A DNA stretch of 5,627 nucleotides from HyVt-560 sp964577195 (GTDB lineage: Bacteria > Pseudomonadota > Gammaproteobacteria > UWMA-0217), in NCBI GenBank assembly GCA_964577195.1, contig CAZNYF010000174.1, positions 1 to 5,627 of the forward strand, read 5' to 3'. A model generated the notes under the pieces. It made no database searches. It was not told the DNA's origin and saw only the letters and a list, made by a program, of their open reading frames with translations. Made by a program: the position numbers and the translations under genes. This document shows, in pieces, positions 1 through 5,627 of this stretch; position 1 is the first letter of the stretch; the number at the start of each line of letters is the position of its first letter.

Positions 1-374
1 ATGTTCTGGGTAGCTATTCAGCACGAAAGCTCGGCATGCAGACGACAGGAAATGCAGGTGGTGTTCGTAATCTCAGTATCGATTCCGGCGAAGATGATTT
101 TCAAGGTTTGCTGAAGAAGATGGACAGCGGCTTGTTTGTTACCGAGCTTATCGGTCACGGAATCAATCAAGTCACCGGCGATTATTCTCGTGGTGCCACC
201 GGGTTTTGGGTAGAAAATGGTGAAATTCAGTATCCAGTTGAAGAAATCACCATCGCCGGAAATCTAAAGGAGATGTTTCAAAAACTCGTCGCGGTTGGCA
301 CCGATGTCGATCGCCGTGGCAATACACAAACCGGTTCCTGGCTGCTTGAATCCATGATGATCGCTGGCGAGTAA
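1..374 (+). CDS. pmbA: Metalloprotease-related protein PmbA/TldE, C-terminal part (5' truncated by window edge)
   Basis: The reading frame is open from base 3 and ends with TAA at 372-374. It gives about 124 residues of what is normally a protein of about 450. What is seen: the frame begins with VLGSYSARKLGM and continues with TGNAGG, GLFVTELIGHG, GDYSRGATGFWVENGE and ITIAGNL, the characteristic C-terminal blocks of PmbA/TldE. Known of the family: TldE pairs with TldD, which carries the zinc-binding HExxxH motif, while TldE has no metal site. The TldD/TldE complex is a cytoplasmic protease that processes the microcin B17 precursor and degrades the CcdA antitoxin in E. coli. The ATG at base 1 is in another frame and is not its start. 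The ATG at 36 is an internal Met, because the homologous sequence continues upstream of it. The gene is followed by a probable terminator, so it is likely the last gene of its unit. TldD is not visible here. Confidence 0.95.
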   Translation, partial: VLGSYSARKLGMQTTGNAGGVRNLSIDSGEDDFQGLLKKMDSGLFVTELIGHGINQVTGDYSRGATGFWVENGEIQYPVEEITIAGNLKEMFQKLVAVGTDVDRRGNTQTGSWLLESMMIAGE

Positions 375-386
375 CTACAGGCGTCC

Positions 387-422
387 CCCCGTTGACCAAC
401 GGGGAATATTATCCTTTTTTTT
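387..422 (+). terminator. Probable Rho-independent terminator of pmbA
   Basis: CCCCGTT (387-393) and AACGGGG (398-404) form a perfect 7-bp stem with loop GACC. An 8-base T run at 415-422 follows, but only after a 10-base spacer (AATATTATCC). The GC-rich stem, the T run and the place 13 bases after the pmbA stop all fit an intrinsic terminator. The spacer is longer than usual, so efficiency is uncertain. Confidence 0.6.
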
Positions 423-457
423 AAGTATCGCTATCGAGAGCCTCAGATTTGTCCGAC

Positions 458-473
458 TCTCAACCTATTGAGA
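458..473 (+). promoter_or_regulatory. Hairpin overlapping the ribosome binding site of the Gre-like gene
   Basis: TCTCAA (458-463) and TTGAGA (468-473) are a perfect 6-bp inverted repeat with loop CCTA, ending 7 bases before the ATG at 481. The only Shine-Dalgarno-like bases before this gene (GAGA, 470-473) are in the right arm, so the folded form would hide them. The left arm can instead pair with GAGAG at 436-440 through CTCTC at 457-461, which would free the right arm. The pairing is seen in the sequence; a regulatory role is inference, and a 6-bp AU/GC stem is only moderately stable. Confidence 0.35.
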
Positions 474-480
474 AAACGAC

Positions 481-966
481 ATGGATAAAACAGGACTTTT
501 AAAAAGCATTATTAGTACCTTAAAAATACTCCATAAAAGTGCTGAAAATGCAGCACAAGAAGCCCATCACGTCGCCACACATGAAGAAAATATCGCCGAA
601 AATAAATTCGACACGATGGGGCTGGAAGCTTCCTACCTCGCACATGGACAACAAAAGCGCCAAGCCGAATGCGAAGCCGACCTTAATTGCGTAAAGGCAC
701 TACAGCCAACGACCTTTAATGCTGAAATGCCCATCACCATAGGCGCTGTTATTCTGTTAGAAAACCTCGCAACCGAAACTCGGCAATGGGTTTTTTTAAG
801 CCCCGCAGCTGGAGGCGTTCAGATACAATACAACGGCGAAACCATCACCCTGATCACTCGCTCCTCCCCCTTGGGTCAAGCGCTAATCGAGCGTCACCAA
901 GGCGATGATTTTGAATTATCTATTCAAGATAAAAAAGAAGTATTCGAAATTTTAAGCGTCTTATAA
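481..966 (+). CDS. GreA/GreB-like transcription factor (coiled coil plus Gre C-terminal domain)
   Basis: This 161-residue protein has the two-part layout of Gre factors. The N-terminal half (about 1-75) is rich in Ala, Glu, Gln and Lys and looks like a helical hairpin, with its tip around HEENIAEN (34-41). The C-terminal half (about 82-161) ends in SPLGQALIERHQGDDFEL (129-146), matching the Gre C-terminal FKBP-like domain signature. Known of the family: Gre proteins bind RNA polymerase, insert the coiled coil into the secondary channel, and the acidic tip (Asp41 and Glu44 in E. coli GreA) triggers cleavage of backtracked RNA. By my alignment Glu40 matches Glu44, but Asn37 replaces Asp41, with Glu35 and Glu36 just before it. 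It may be a Gre paralogue with altered or regulatory activity rather than GreA or GreB. The ATG at 481 has only a weak GAGA Shine-Dalgarno, inside a hairpin. The gene appears monocistronic, between the pmbA terminator and a convergent gene. Confidence 0.85.
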   Translation: MDKTGLLKSIISTLKILHKSAENAAQEAHHVATHEENIAENKFDTMGLEASYLAHGQQKRQAECEADLNCVKALQPTTFNAEMPITIGAVILLENLATETRQWVFLSPAAGGVQIQYNGETITLITRSSPLGQALIERHQGDDFELSIQDKKEVFEILSVL

Positions 967-978
967 AGTATAGGACGT
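956..978 (+). other. Stem-loop over the stop codon of the Gre-like gene
   Basis: Bases 956-965 can pair with 969-978 around the loop AAG. This gives ten pairs, two of them G-U on the + strand RNA. The TAA stop (964-966) sits at the top of the stem. No T run follows, so it is not a classical intrinsic terminator; it might stabilise the 3' end of the mRNA. The pairing was found by eye, without a folding calculation. Confidence 0.3.
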
Positions 979-982
979 CTCT

Positions 983-1028
983 AAAGGTTCTGACGAAATC
1001 AAAGCTGAAATCAGCGTCCAGAAACTTT
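983..1028. terminator. Possible bidirectional terminator between convergent genes
   Basis: An imperfect dyad fills most of the 68-base gap between the Gre-like gene and the methyltransferase gene. AAAG (983-986) pairs with CTTT (1025-1028), TTCTG (988-992) with CAGAA (1019-1023), and ACG (993-995) with CGT (1015-1017), with one mismatch and one bulge. The loop holds a small inner hairpin, GCTGAAATCAGC (1004-1015), that competes for one base. The + strand then reads CTTTGTTTATT, moderately T-rich; the - strand lacks a good T run. The convergent setting supports the call, but the stem is interrupted. Confidence 0.35.
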
Positions 1029-1034
1029 GTTTAT

Positions 1035-1532
1035 TCAGTCTGGAGAAACGCCTCTTTTGGGTACCAACGTTGGTAACTTTGTCATCCTGTCGTACATGAC
1101 GATGCTACCAGTCACCGCCACGTTAAGGCTAAATTCACCAGGCAGGGAGACTATCGCGTGGCATTCCTTCATGACATCTTTGGATAGACCGATTTGTTCA
1201 TTGCCCAATAAATATACAGCGGTTTGCGGGTGCTTGTATTCCGCTAGCGGAATGGACTCGTTGACCATTTCGACACCAATCAATCTTGTGCAATAGGGCA
1301 GGTTGGATTTTAGCTCGGAAATTGAACGATAATGGTACAGCGGGATTTTTGACCAGGCATTGACGACATCGCTGCCTTGCTTTTTGTATTTTTTGTCCAC
1401 GGTAAAAATGAAGGATGCCCCCAAAATGTAAGCGGATCGCCAGAGTGTTCCGATATTAATTTCTTTGTTGTTATGCAGAGCGCCAATGCCAAAAAAATTA
1501 TTGCTCTCGTAGATATCATTCACTCTTGCCAT
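1035..1532 (-). CDS. SPOUT-class RNA 2'-O-methyltransferase, TrmH/SpoU family
   Basis: This 165-residue protein carries the three SpoU motifs. Motif 1 is NIGTLWRSA (26-34), with Asn26 and Arg32 spaced like the Asn and catalytic Arg of TrmH. Motif 2 is YLLGNEQIGLS (107-117). Motif 3 is LPGEFSLNVAVTGSIVMYDR (130-149), including the conserved Asn137. Known of the family: these enzymes form dimers with a trefoil knot that binds S-adenosylmethionine, and methylate ribose 2'-OH in tRNA or rRNA. The protein is little more than the SPOUT domain, with no separate RNA-binding domain. The stretch FIFTVDKKYKKQGSD (41-55) recalls a small, mostly uncharacterised subgroup different from TrmL, which starts differently; the RNA target cannot be told from sequence. 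ATG at 1532-1530 is the chosen start, with a weak AAAG four bases before it. It is the last of four leftward genes, 67 bases after the esterase gene. Confidence 0.87.
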   Translation of the reverse strand: MARVNDIYESNNFFGIGALHNNKEINIGTLWRSAYILGASFIFTVDKKYKKQGSDVVNAWSKIPLYHYRSISELKSNLPYCTRLIGVEMVNESIPLAEYKHPQTAVYLLGNEQIGLSKDVMKECHAIVSLPGEFSLNVAVTGSIVMYDRMTKLPTLVPKRGVSPD

Positions 1533-1599
1533 ATTACTTTAGTCGGTTTTCCGAGTTTTAGATCACAACCTGTTCCACCCGGAATTATTAGAGATTTCC

Positions 1600-3219
1600 C
1601 TACAGCGCATCAATCGCATTAAACCATTTTTGTGCAATTTTTTCTTCACCCGCAGGGTTAGGGTGAATGCCTTCTACGGTGTCAATTCCTACTGTCGCAT
1701 CAAAATCCGCTGCCTGATCAACCAGAATCACTTTTGACTGAGCAGTGCTGGTAGCGGCTGCGAGTGTGCTGATTTCAGCCTGAAGCTCGGGTAACTCGGT
1801 GTTGTGAATCGAGGGGATTGGAGCTGCCAACAGGATTGTGACGATAGGGTTATTCGTCCTCAGCGTCTCAATAATGCTTTCAATTTCATCAATCGTTGAG
1901 CTGACCGATTCAACAGGGAGCTCGTTGACGACGCCTCTTAACGTATCATTGCTTCCAATATGCAAGAGCACGACATCGGCATCGTATTCGGTTAGGAGTG
2001 CCGGTAGTAACGATAAAAGGCCATCAGCGGTAATGCCTGAATGCCCCTCATGATCTGGGTCGAATACCTCTCCCAGATGATCCGGAAATACTAGTGGTTC
2101 TGATGGATCAAACAGCGTTGAATTTTGACTGCCGACAAAATCAAAATTAAATTTGGCATCGAGCAATTTTGTCCACAGGCGGTAGCGATACGATTGTAGA
2201 TTCACAACGTTGCCTGAAATCGAGTCTTGCACGTCGACACCCTCAGTAATCGAGTCTCCTAGCGGTAAAATGTTAATTGCGGTGTCGGCTGTCACCCATA
2301 CGGTGATGATCTCTATGGTCGTAAATTCTCCGTCACTAACAGAAAATTCAAGCTCATAGTTTCCCGGGGCGTTGGGACTAAACTGAATGGATGTGTCGGC
2401 AGGGAATGTTTGACTCTCGGCTTCGGCGGGAGCGAGTAGCATCTTCCAGGCAATAACGGGTGCGCCAGGGCGTTTTCCATCGTCAGTAAAATCGCAGGTG
2501 ACCGCCAATATCAGATCCACAGCTGTTCTCAATGTGTTATCCAGGCAATTGATGACGGGTGCAGTATTGGTGTTGATGACAGTCAGAGCTATCTCGGTGC
2601 TAGTAGTGAGATTGCTATCATCCGCTGTCAGGCTGAGCAGGTACTCGCCCTCAACAGTCGGTGTGAAAGTCGTTTTGGACTGTTCTCCAAGATCAATGTC
2701 TTCTACGCCATCAGGGCGCTCTAATGTAGCCCAGGTCAGATCAATTGAGTCGCCGGGGATACCATCATCTTCAACAGTACAATTGACAGTAACTGCTTCG
2801 TCTCGGGCGACCGGGTTGTCAATTGCATCGCAGCTAATCGTCGGTGGATTATTGATAATAAGGGTAAAGGAAACTTCGGCAGCGGTGGATAACTCACCAT
2901 CGTTTGCGGTCAGTTTTAGTGTGTAGTCTCCTGCGACGGTTGGAGCGAGTAAAATGGTGGCGGTCGTCGGTAGTTCAGTTGCCGTAAAACCCTCGGGAGC
3001 ATTCTCAACATTCCAGCTCAACTGAAGCTCGGTATTGATCTTTCCATCGTCACTGACAAGGCAGCTGAGTTGCACTTCTGACCCAGCGAGTATCGGACTG
3101 TCTATGGCGTTACAGGCTATTTCCGGGGCATTGTTGGGTACTGGAGGGGGCGATCTATCGGAGCATCCGACAACAATGAAAGGCAGCGCGAGTAAGCTGG
3201 ATAGAAACTGGAATCTCAT
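1600..3219 (-). CDS. Lipoprotein with three Ig/PKD-like repeats and a CE3-like SGNH/GDSL esterase domain
   Basis: This 539-residue protein starts with a lipoprotein signal peptide: Arg2, a hydrophobic stretch at 5-17 and the lipobox VVGC, so Cys19 would be lipidated. Ser20 at +2 suggests the outer membrane. A Pro-rich linker leads to three repeats of about 94 residues (29-121, 123-215, 218-309), each with a Cys pair, a DDG turn, a Trp strand and a GxYxLxxxxxD end like PKD or cadherin-like folds. The hydrolase domain (315-539) has LPLGDSITEG with nucleophile Ser323 (block I), DPDHEGHSGITADG with Gly395 (block II), LLHIGSNDT with Asn424 (block III) and GIHPNPAGEEKIA with His519 (block V). These blocks closely resemble carbohydrate esterase family 3 acetyl xylan esterases, so removal of acetyl groups from a polysaccharide is likely (inference). 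Where Asp is expected three residues before His519 there is Glu516; Asp513 is nearby. ATG 3219 is the only usable start, because an in-frame stop lies upstream, and no Shine-Dalgarno precedes it. Confidence 0.88.
   Translation of the reverse strand: MRFQFLSSLLALPFIVVGCSDRSPPPVPNNAPEIACNAIDSPILAGSEVQLSCLVSDDGKINTELQLSWNVENAPEGFTATELPTTATILLAPTVAGDYTLKLTANDGELSTAAEVSFTLIINNPPTISCDAIDNPVARDEAVTVNCTVEDDGIPGDSIDLTWATLERPDGVEDIDLGEQSKTTFTPTVEGEYLLSLTADDSNLTTSTEIALTVINTNTAPVINCLDNTLRTAVDLILAVTCDFTDDGKRPGAPVIAWKMLLAPAEAESQTFPADTSIQFSPNAPGNYELEFSVSDGEFTTIEIITVWVTADTAINILPLGDSITEGVDVQDSISGNVVNLQSYRYRLWTKLLDAKFNFDFVGSQNSTLFDPSEPLVFPDHLGEVFDPDHEGHSGITADGLLSLLPALLTEYDADVVLLHIGSNDTLRGVVNELPVESVSSTIDEIESIIETLRTNNPIVTILLAAPIPSIHNTELPELQAEISTLAAATSTAQSKVILVDQAADFDATVGIDTVEGIHPNPAGEEKIAQKWFNAIDAL
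2293..3135 (-). repeat. Three tandem Ig/PKD-like protein repeats with conserved cysteine pairs
   Basis: Within the esterase lipoprotein, residues 29-121, 123-215 and 218-309 are diverged copies of one unit. The cysteines are 36/53, 130/147 and 225/242, always 17 residues apart, with unit steps of 94 and 95. Shared features are AID or LDN after the first Cys, SDDG, EDDG or TDDG after the second, then SWN, TWA or AWK, and an end such as AGDYTLKLTANDG. Repeats 1 and 2 are closest; repeat 3 is most diverged. The DNA is not obviously repetitive, so the duplication is old. The likely role is as a spacer or binding region holding the esterase away from the membrane. Confidence 0.8.
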
Positions 3220-3320
3220 GGGAAGTAGTTCAAAATCAAAGGGATAGCTACCAGACTATCGGATGATACGCATTTAATCAGCAATTTTTTCGTAAACTCA
3301 GTATTTCGTCGTAGAGAATT

Positions 3321-4232
3321 TTACCAAAAGCGTCTTCGCACTTGAGAAACCGCTATGCCAAGCAGGATAATACTCAGAGCAACGATTGCCTGACTGGAGA
3401 CCGATTCTTGAAGCAGTAGCACGCCTGCTAACAATGCCCAGACTGGAATCAGATAGTTGATCATGGAGAGAAAAGTCGCACCCGCTGAGCGCAGCAATTT
3501 GAAATATAAAACCGTTGCTAAGCCCGTTGCAATTAAACCTAGAAAAAGTGCTGCACCAGCAGCAGCAGGCGTAATTTCGGCAAATATGAAACTGTTCTCG
3601 CCCGCATCCGGACTGATAAAACTAAAAGGCAAAGTGATCAAGCTGGCAAAGATAAGCACCATGGTCGAGGTGAGCAGGTCACTACTTTCAGGTCTGAGTC
3701 TTGCGATAATGGTTCCCAACGCATAGCAAAGCGCACCACCCAGAACCGCAAATTGAGCCATCAGGGTTTTTCCCGATGAGCCTATTTCAAGGATTGCCGA
3801 AGGCCCCATCAATACAATAATGCCGATGAAGCCGAGTGAAAAGCCAATCGTTCGCCGTTTGCTGAGTTTTTCTTCTGGTAGCAGGAAGTGCGCCATGAGC
3901 AGCGTTGCCAGTGGCATCACAGCCATCAGGATACCAGCGAGGCTGCTGCTGATGGTTTGTTGCCCCCAGGCGATTAAATAGAAGGGTAATGCATTACCGA
4001 CGATTGCCATGACGATAAACCACAGTACCAGCCGGAGGTTCAGCGCTTTCCAGTTAACCTTGTACCAGAGAGCCGCCACGATGAGCACAACGGCTCCGAT
4101 CACCAATCGTGCTGTGACCAGTTGTGCCGGCGGAAAACTTTGCAGCGCAATGGTATTGAATAAAAAGGCGCTACCCCACATGGCGACCAGGGCAAGTAGT
4201 AGTGACCAGTCTTTTAACGAATGTTGTTTCAA
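3321..4232 (-). CDS. EamA/DMT-superfamily transporter, 10 membrane segments
   Basis: This 303-residue, very hydrophobic protein has about ten predicted membrane helices, near 8-27, 37-55, 69-88, 93-117, 129-143, 158-178, 187-206, 222-245, 253-273 and 279-297. They fall into two EamA halves. Typical marks are WGSAF (19-23) in helix 1, the run ISSSLAGILMAVMPLATLL (94-112) and the charged PEEKLSKRR (119-127) before helix 5, and NYLIPVWALLAGVLLLQE (259-276) in the second half. Known of the family: drug/metabolite transporters in the inner membrane, several of which export amino acids or other metabolites; the substrate cannot be predicted here. The start is TTG at 4232-4230. The frame runs open back to the upstream gene's stop with no ATG or GTG, and the next Met (18) lies inside helix 1. 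An AAAGG sits about 11 bases before the TTG. It lies 36 bases after the TraB-like gene and could be co-transcribed with it. Confidence 0.9.
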   Translation of the reverse strand: MKQHSLKDWSLLLALVAMWGSAFLFNTIALQSFPPAQLVTARLVIGAVVLIVAALWYKVNWKALNLRLVLWFIVMAIVGNALPFYLIAWGQQTISSSLAGILMAVMPLATLLMAHFLLPEEKLSKRRTIGFSLGFIGIIVLMGPSAILEIGSSGKTLMAQFAVLGGALCYALGTIIARLRPESSDLLTSTMVLIFASLITLPFSFISPDAGENSFIFAEITPAAAGAALFLGLIATGLATVLYFKLLRSAGATFLSMINYLIPVWALLAGVLLLQESVSSQAIVALSIILLGIAVSQVRRRFW

Positions 4233-4259
4233 CTTTAGAGACGCCTTTAGGAATGGAAA

Positions 4260-4274
4260 TTTTAGCGGCTAAAA
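4260..4274. repeat. Short palindrome over the stop codon of the TraB-like gene
   Basis: TTTTAGC (4260-4266) and GCTAAAA (4268-4274) are a perfect 7-base inverted repeat around G4267. They include the TAG stop (4271-4269 on the - strand). The tight centre leaves at most about 6 bp with a 3-base loop and no T run in the leftward direction, so it does not look like a terminator between the two genes. Confidence 0.3.
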
Positions 4275-5483
4275 AAGTTTATCGAAGATTTTATAGCCAG
4301 CGATATAGGTGCCAGCGGCGGAGCCGATAGTGGAAAACAAAAATACCAATAACACTTTGGAGACGCGATTTTTCCACCACCCCTGCCAGTGAGTGGTGTC
4401 TGTTTTAAGCTTGCTGAAATCTTCTACCTGAGGACGTCGCAGCATCAGTTCCACTCCCCCTGTCACCATGCCCGCACCGATGGTGGGATTCAATGATGTT
4501 AGTGGTGCCGCCACAAATGCAGTGAGTACAGTTAACGGATGCGCTGTAGCCAGGAGAGCACCGAGTGCGGAGAGTCCGCCATTGATGAGTACCCAATACT
4601 TAACCAAATCCCAGCCCAGATCAGAGCTGCGCGAGAACCCCAGTGCAAAACCGCTGATAACAATGGCGACAATCATCCAGGGAATCCAGGTCCATAATTT
4701 TGAGCGAGCTGGTGTTGCTGCCAAGGTTTCGAGTTGCTCGCTAATCCGCTGGGAGGAAGGCTGTTCAGCCGAGAGCTTTTCGAGGTACTGATCAATGCCT
4801 TTAAGGTGCCCGGCACCGACCACGGCGAGCATATTCTTTGGCGATGATTCCTGTTGAATCTGGAAGATTCTGTTCGCCATATATTGATCACGTTCATCAA
4901 TTAATGGTTTGTAGATATTCTCTGAAGTTTCGGCGAACTCCTGAAAAGTAGATTCCAGCATATCGCCTTGTTTGAGTTTTTCTATTTCGGCTTCGTCGAT
5001 TTTTTCTTTGGAAACCACGCTGGCGATGAGACCACTGAAGATGCCCATACGCTGCCACCAGGGTACAGACTTGTAAACGCGCTTTAGTGTTGCGCCAATC
5101 TCCCTGTCGATCAGATGTAACGAAAGCTTATGCTCATCTGATTTTTCGATAGCTACCCGCATTTCCTGGCCGGGCTGGATACCGTATTGATCGGCCATGC
5201 GTTGCTGGAAAGCTGCCAGCGCCAGGCTCGCCATGATCATCGGCGCTTTGCCTGCTTTAATGACTTTGTAGAGATCCATTTTCGCCAGGCTTTCGGGGTC
5301 GATGATGGCTTTATGACGAGACTCACACAGCTCAACTGCGACGCTGTCGTGGTCACCGCTATCGATCATCTGCTCCACCGCTTCAGCGCTTTGGCGAGAG
5401 ACATGCGCAGTCCCCAGCAAGGTGATGGTGGAATCGCCGATCTTGCGGATGATGATAGGTTGACTGTTACTCTGATCTTCCAT
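4269..5483 (-). CDS. TraB/PrgY (TIKI-like) family membrane protein
   Basis: This 404-residue protein has an N-terminal TraB/PrgY domain (about 9-240). Visible motifs are LLGTAHVS (22-29, His27), VAVELCESR (48-56, Glu51), LIDREIG (124-130), DERDQYMA (196-203) and VVGAGHLKGI (221-230, His226). After a linker come about four membrane segments (near 265-284, 294-312, 315-333 and 376-397), with a polar stretch at 349-374 between the last two. Known of the family: Enterococcus PrgY/TraB lower the activity of self-made sex pheromone, and the wider superfamily includes the animal Tiki proteases, where conserved His and Glu residues are needed for metal-dependent cleavage. In Gram-negative bacteria the role is mostly unknown; a membrane-bound peptidase-like role is inference, and conjugation is not implied. 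ATG 5483 is the first Met; no clear Shine-Dalgarno precedes it. It is the first of four leftward genes and has a good candidate promoter upstream. Confidence 0.88.
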   Translation of the reverse strand: MEDQSNSQPIIIRKIGDSTITLLGTAHVSRQSAEAVEQMIDSGDHDSVAVELCESRHKAIIDPESLAKMDLYKVIKAGKAPMIMASLALAAFQQRMADQYGIQPGQEMRVAIEKSDEHKLSLHLIDREIGATLKRVYKSVPWWQRMGIFSGLIASVVSKEKIDEAEIEKLKQGDMLESTFQEFAETSENIYKPLIDERDQYMANRIFQIQQESSPKNMLAVVGAGHLKGIDQYLEKLSAEQPSSQRISEQLETLAATPARSKLWTWIPWMIVAIVISGFALGFSRSSDLGWDLVKYWVLINGGLSALGALLATAHPLTVLTAFVAAPLTSLNPTIGAGMVTGGVELMLRRPQVEDFSKLKTDTTHWQGWWKNRVSKVLLVFLFSTIGSAAGTYIAGYKIFDKLF

Positions 5484-5515
5484 GCAAATTAGGTAAGCTT
5501 AAGTTCTGAACAGAG

Positions 5516-5544
5516 TTTATAGCCTAGTGACCGCTAAGGCGCAA
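5516..5544 (-). promoter_or_regulatory. Candidate sigma70 promoter for the TraB-like gene and downstream genes
   Basis: On the - strand, TTGCGC (5544-5539) and TATAAA (5521-5516) are separated by exactly 17 bases. The -10 box matches consensus at 5 of 6 positions and the -35 box at 3 of 6. Transcription would start near 5509, leaving a leader of roughly 26 bases before ATG 5483. A run of eight T on this strand (5572-5565) lies upstream, about where a distal UP element would be. This is a consensus match by eye only. Confidence 0.5.
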
Positions 5545-5627
5545 AGACTAGTCGAATGGTGAGCAAAAAAAATTCGTTTATCGGCAATAAGTATAATCCT
5601 AGAAAAATCAGTTGGGCGCGAAAAAGA

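Noticed and set aside
975..989. The 11-mer CGTCTCTAAAG occurs after the Gre-like gene (+, 976-986) and before the transporter start (-, 4243-4233), suggesting a shared operator or repeat.
   Set aside because: Several 11-base matches are expected by chance in a window of this size when both strands are counted, and the flanks differ.
1543..1559. TCGG-TTTT-CCGA followed by GTTTT on the + strand, resembling a small terminator between the esterase and methyltransferase genes.
   Set aside because: The stem is only 4 bp, and its T-rich side follows it on the + strand, while both flanking genes read leftwards.
2498..2926. A long open frame on the + strand inside the esterase gene.
   Set aside because: It is antisense to the clearly conserved repeat region, and its Ser/Val-rich translation has no recognisable domain.
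3220..3320. A search for a promoter or terminator between the transporter and esterase genes.
   Set aside because: The 101 bases are AT-rich but show no convincing -35/-10 pair and no stem followed by a T run; nothing can be supported there.
4269..5483. The TraB name could hint at a conjugative element.
   Set aside because: This is the PrgY/TraB pheromone-shutdown family, not the TraB of type IV secretion, and no transfer, relaxase or integrase gene is present.
5592..5597. A perfect TATAAT on the + strand that could be the -10 box of a rightward gene beyond the window.
   Set aside because: There is no recognisable -35 box at 16-18 bases upstream and no extended -10 TG, and no rightward gene can be seen in the remaining 30 bases.

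Overview
This window looks like ordinary chromosomal DNA from a gammaproteobacterium, probably a free-living aquatic or marine one. The evidence is a PmbA/TldE C-terminus of proteobacterial type, a Gre-like factor of a kind I associate with Pseudomonas-related lineages, and an acetyl-xylan-esterase-like lipoprotein of the sort found in marine polysaccharide degraders. The taxonomic placement is inference. I see no insertion sequence, tRNA, rRNA, CRISPR array or phage gene.

Layout: two genes read rightwards on the left side. They are the 3' end of pmbA/tldE (cut by the window edge, ending at 374 and followed by a probable intrinsic terminator) and a 161-residue GreA/GreB-like protein (481-966). 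Four genes then read leftwards from the right edge: a TraB/PrgY (TIKI-like) membrane protein (5483-4269), an EamA/DMT-family transporter with a TTG start (4232-3321), a lipoprotein with three Ig/PKD-like repeats and a CE3-like SGNH esterase domain (3219-1600), and a small SPOUT (TrmH/SpoU) RNA methyltransferase (1532-1035). The rightward and leftward sets converge at 967-1034, where an imperfect dyad could stop transcription from both sides.

The four leftward genes are separated by 36, 101 and 67 bases. A plausible sigma70-type promoter lies just upstream of the first, with -10 TATAAA and 17-bp spacing. They could form one transcription unit, at least for the first two, but no shared pathway is evident: the set combines a predicted membrane protease-like protein, an exporter, a surface esterase and an RNA methyltransferase. 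No intergenic gap reaches 300 bases.

The points most worth a second look are the esterase lipoprotein (three repeats with an invariant Cys-x16-Cys pair, and Glu where the catalytic Asp is expected), the Gre-like protein (Asn where GreA has one of its two catalytic acidic residues), and a hairpin just before the Gre-like gene that could hide its ribosome binding site and has a competing upstream stem. I found no clear sign of a wholly new multi-gene system.
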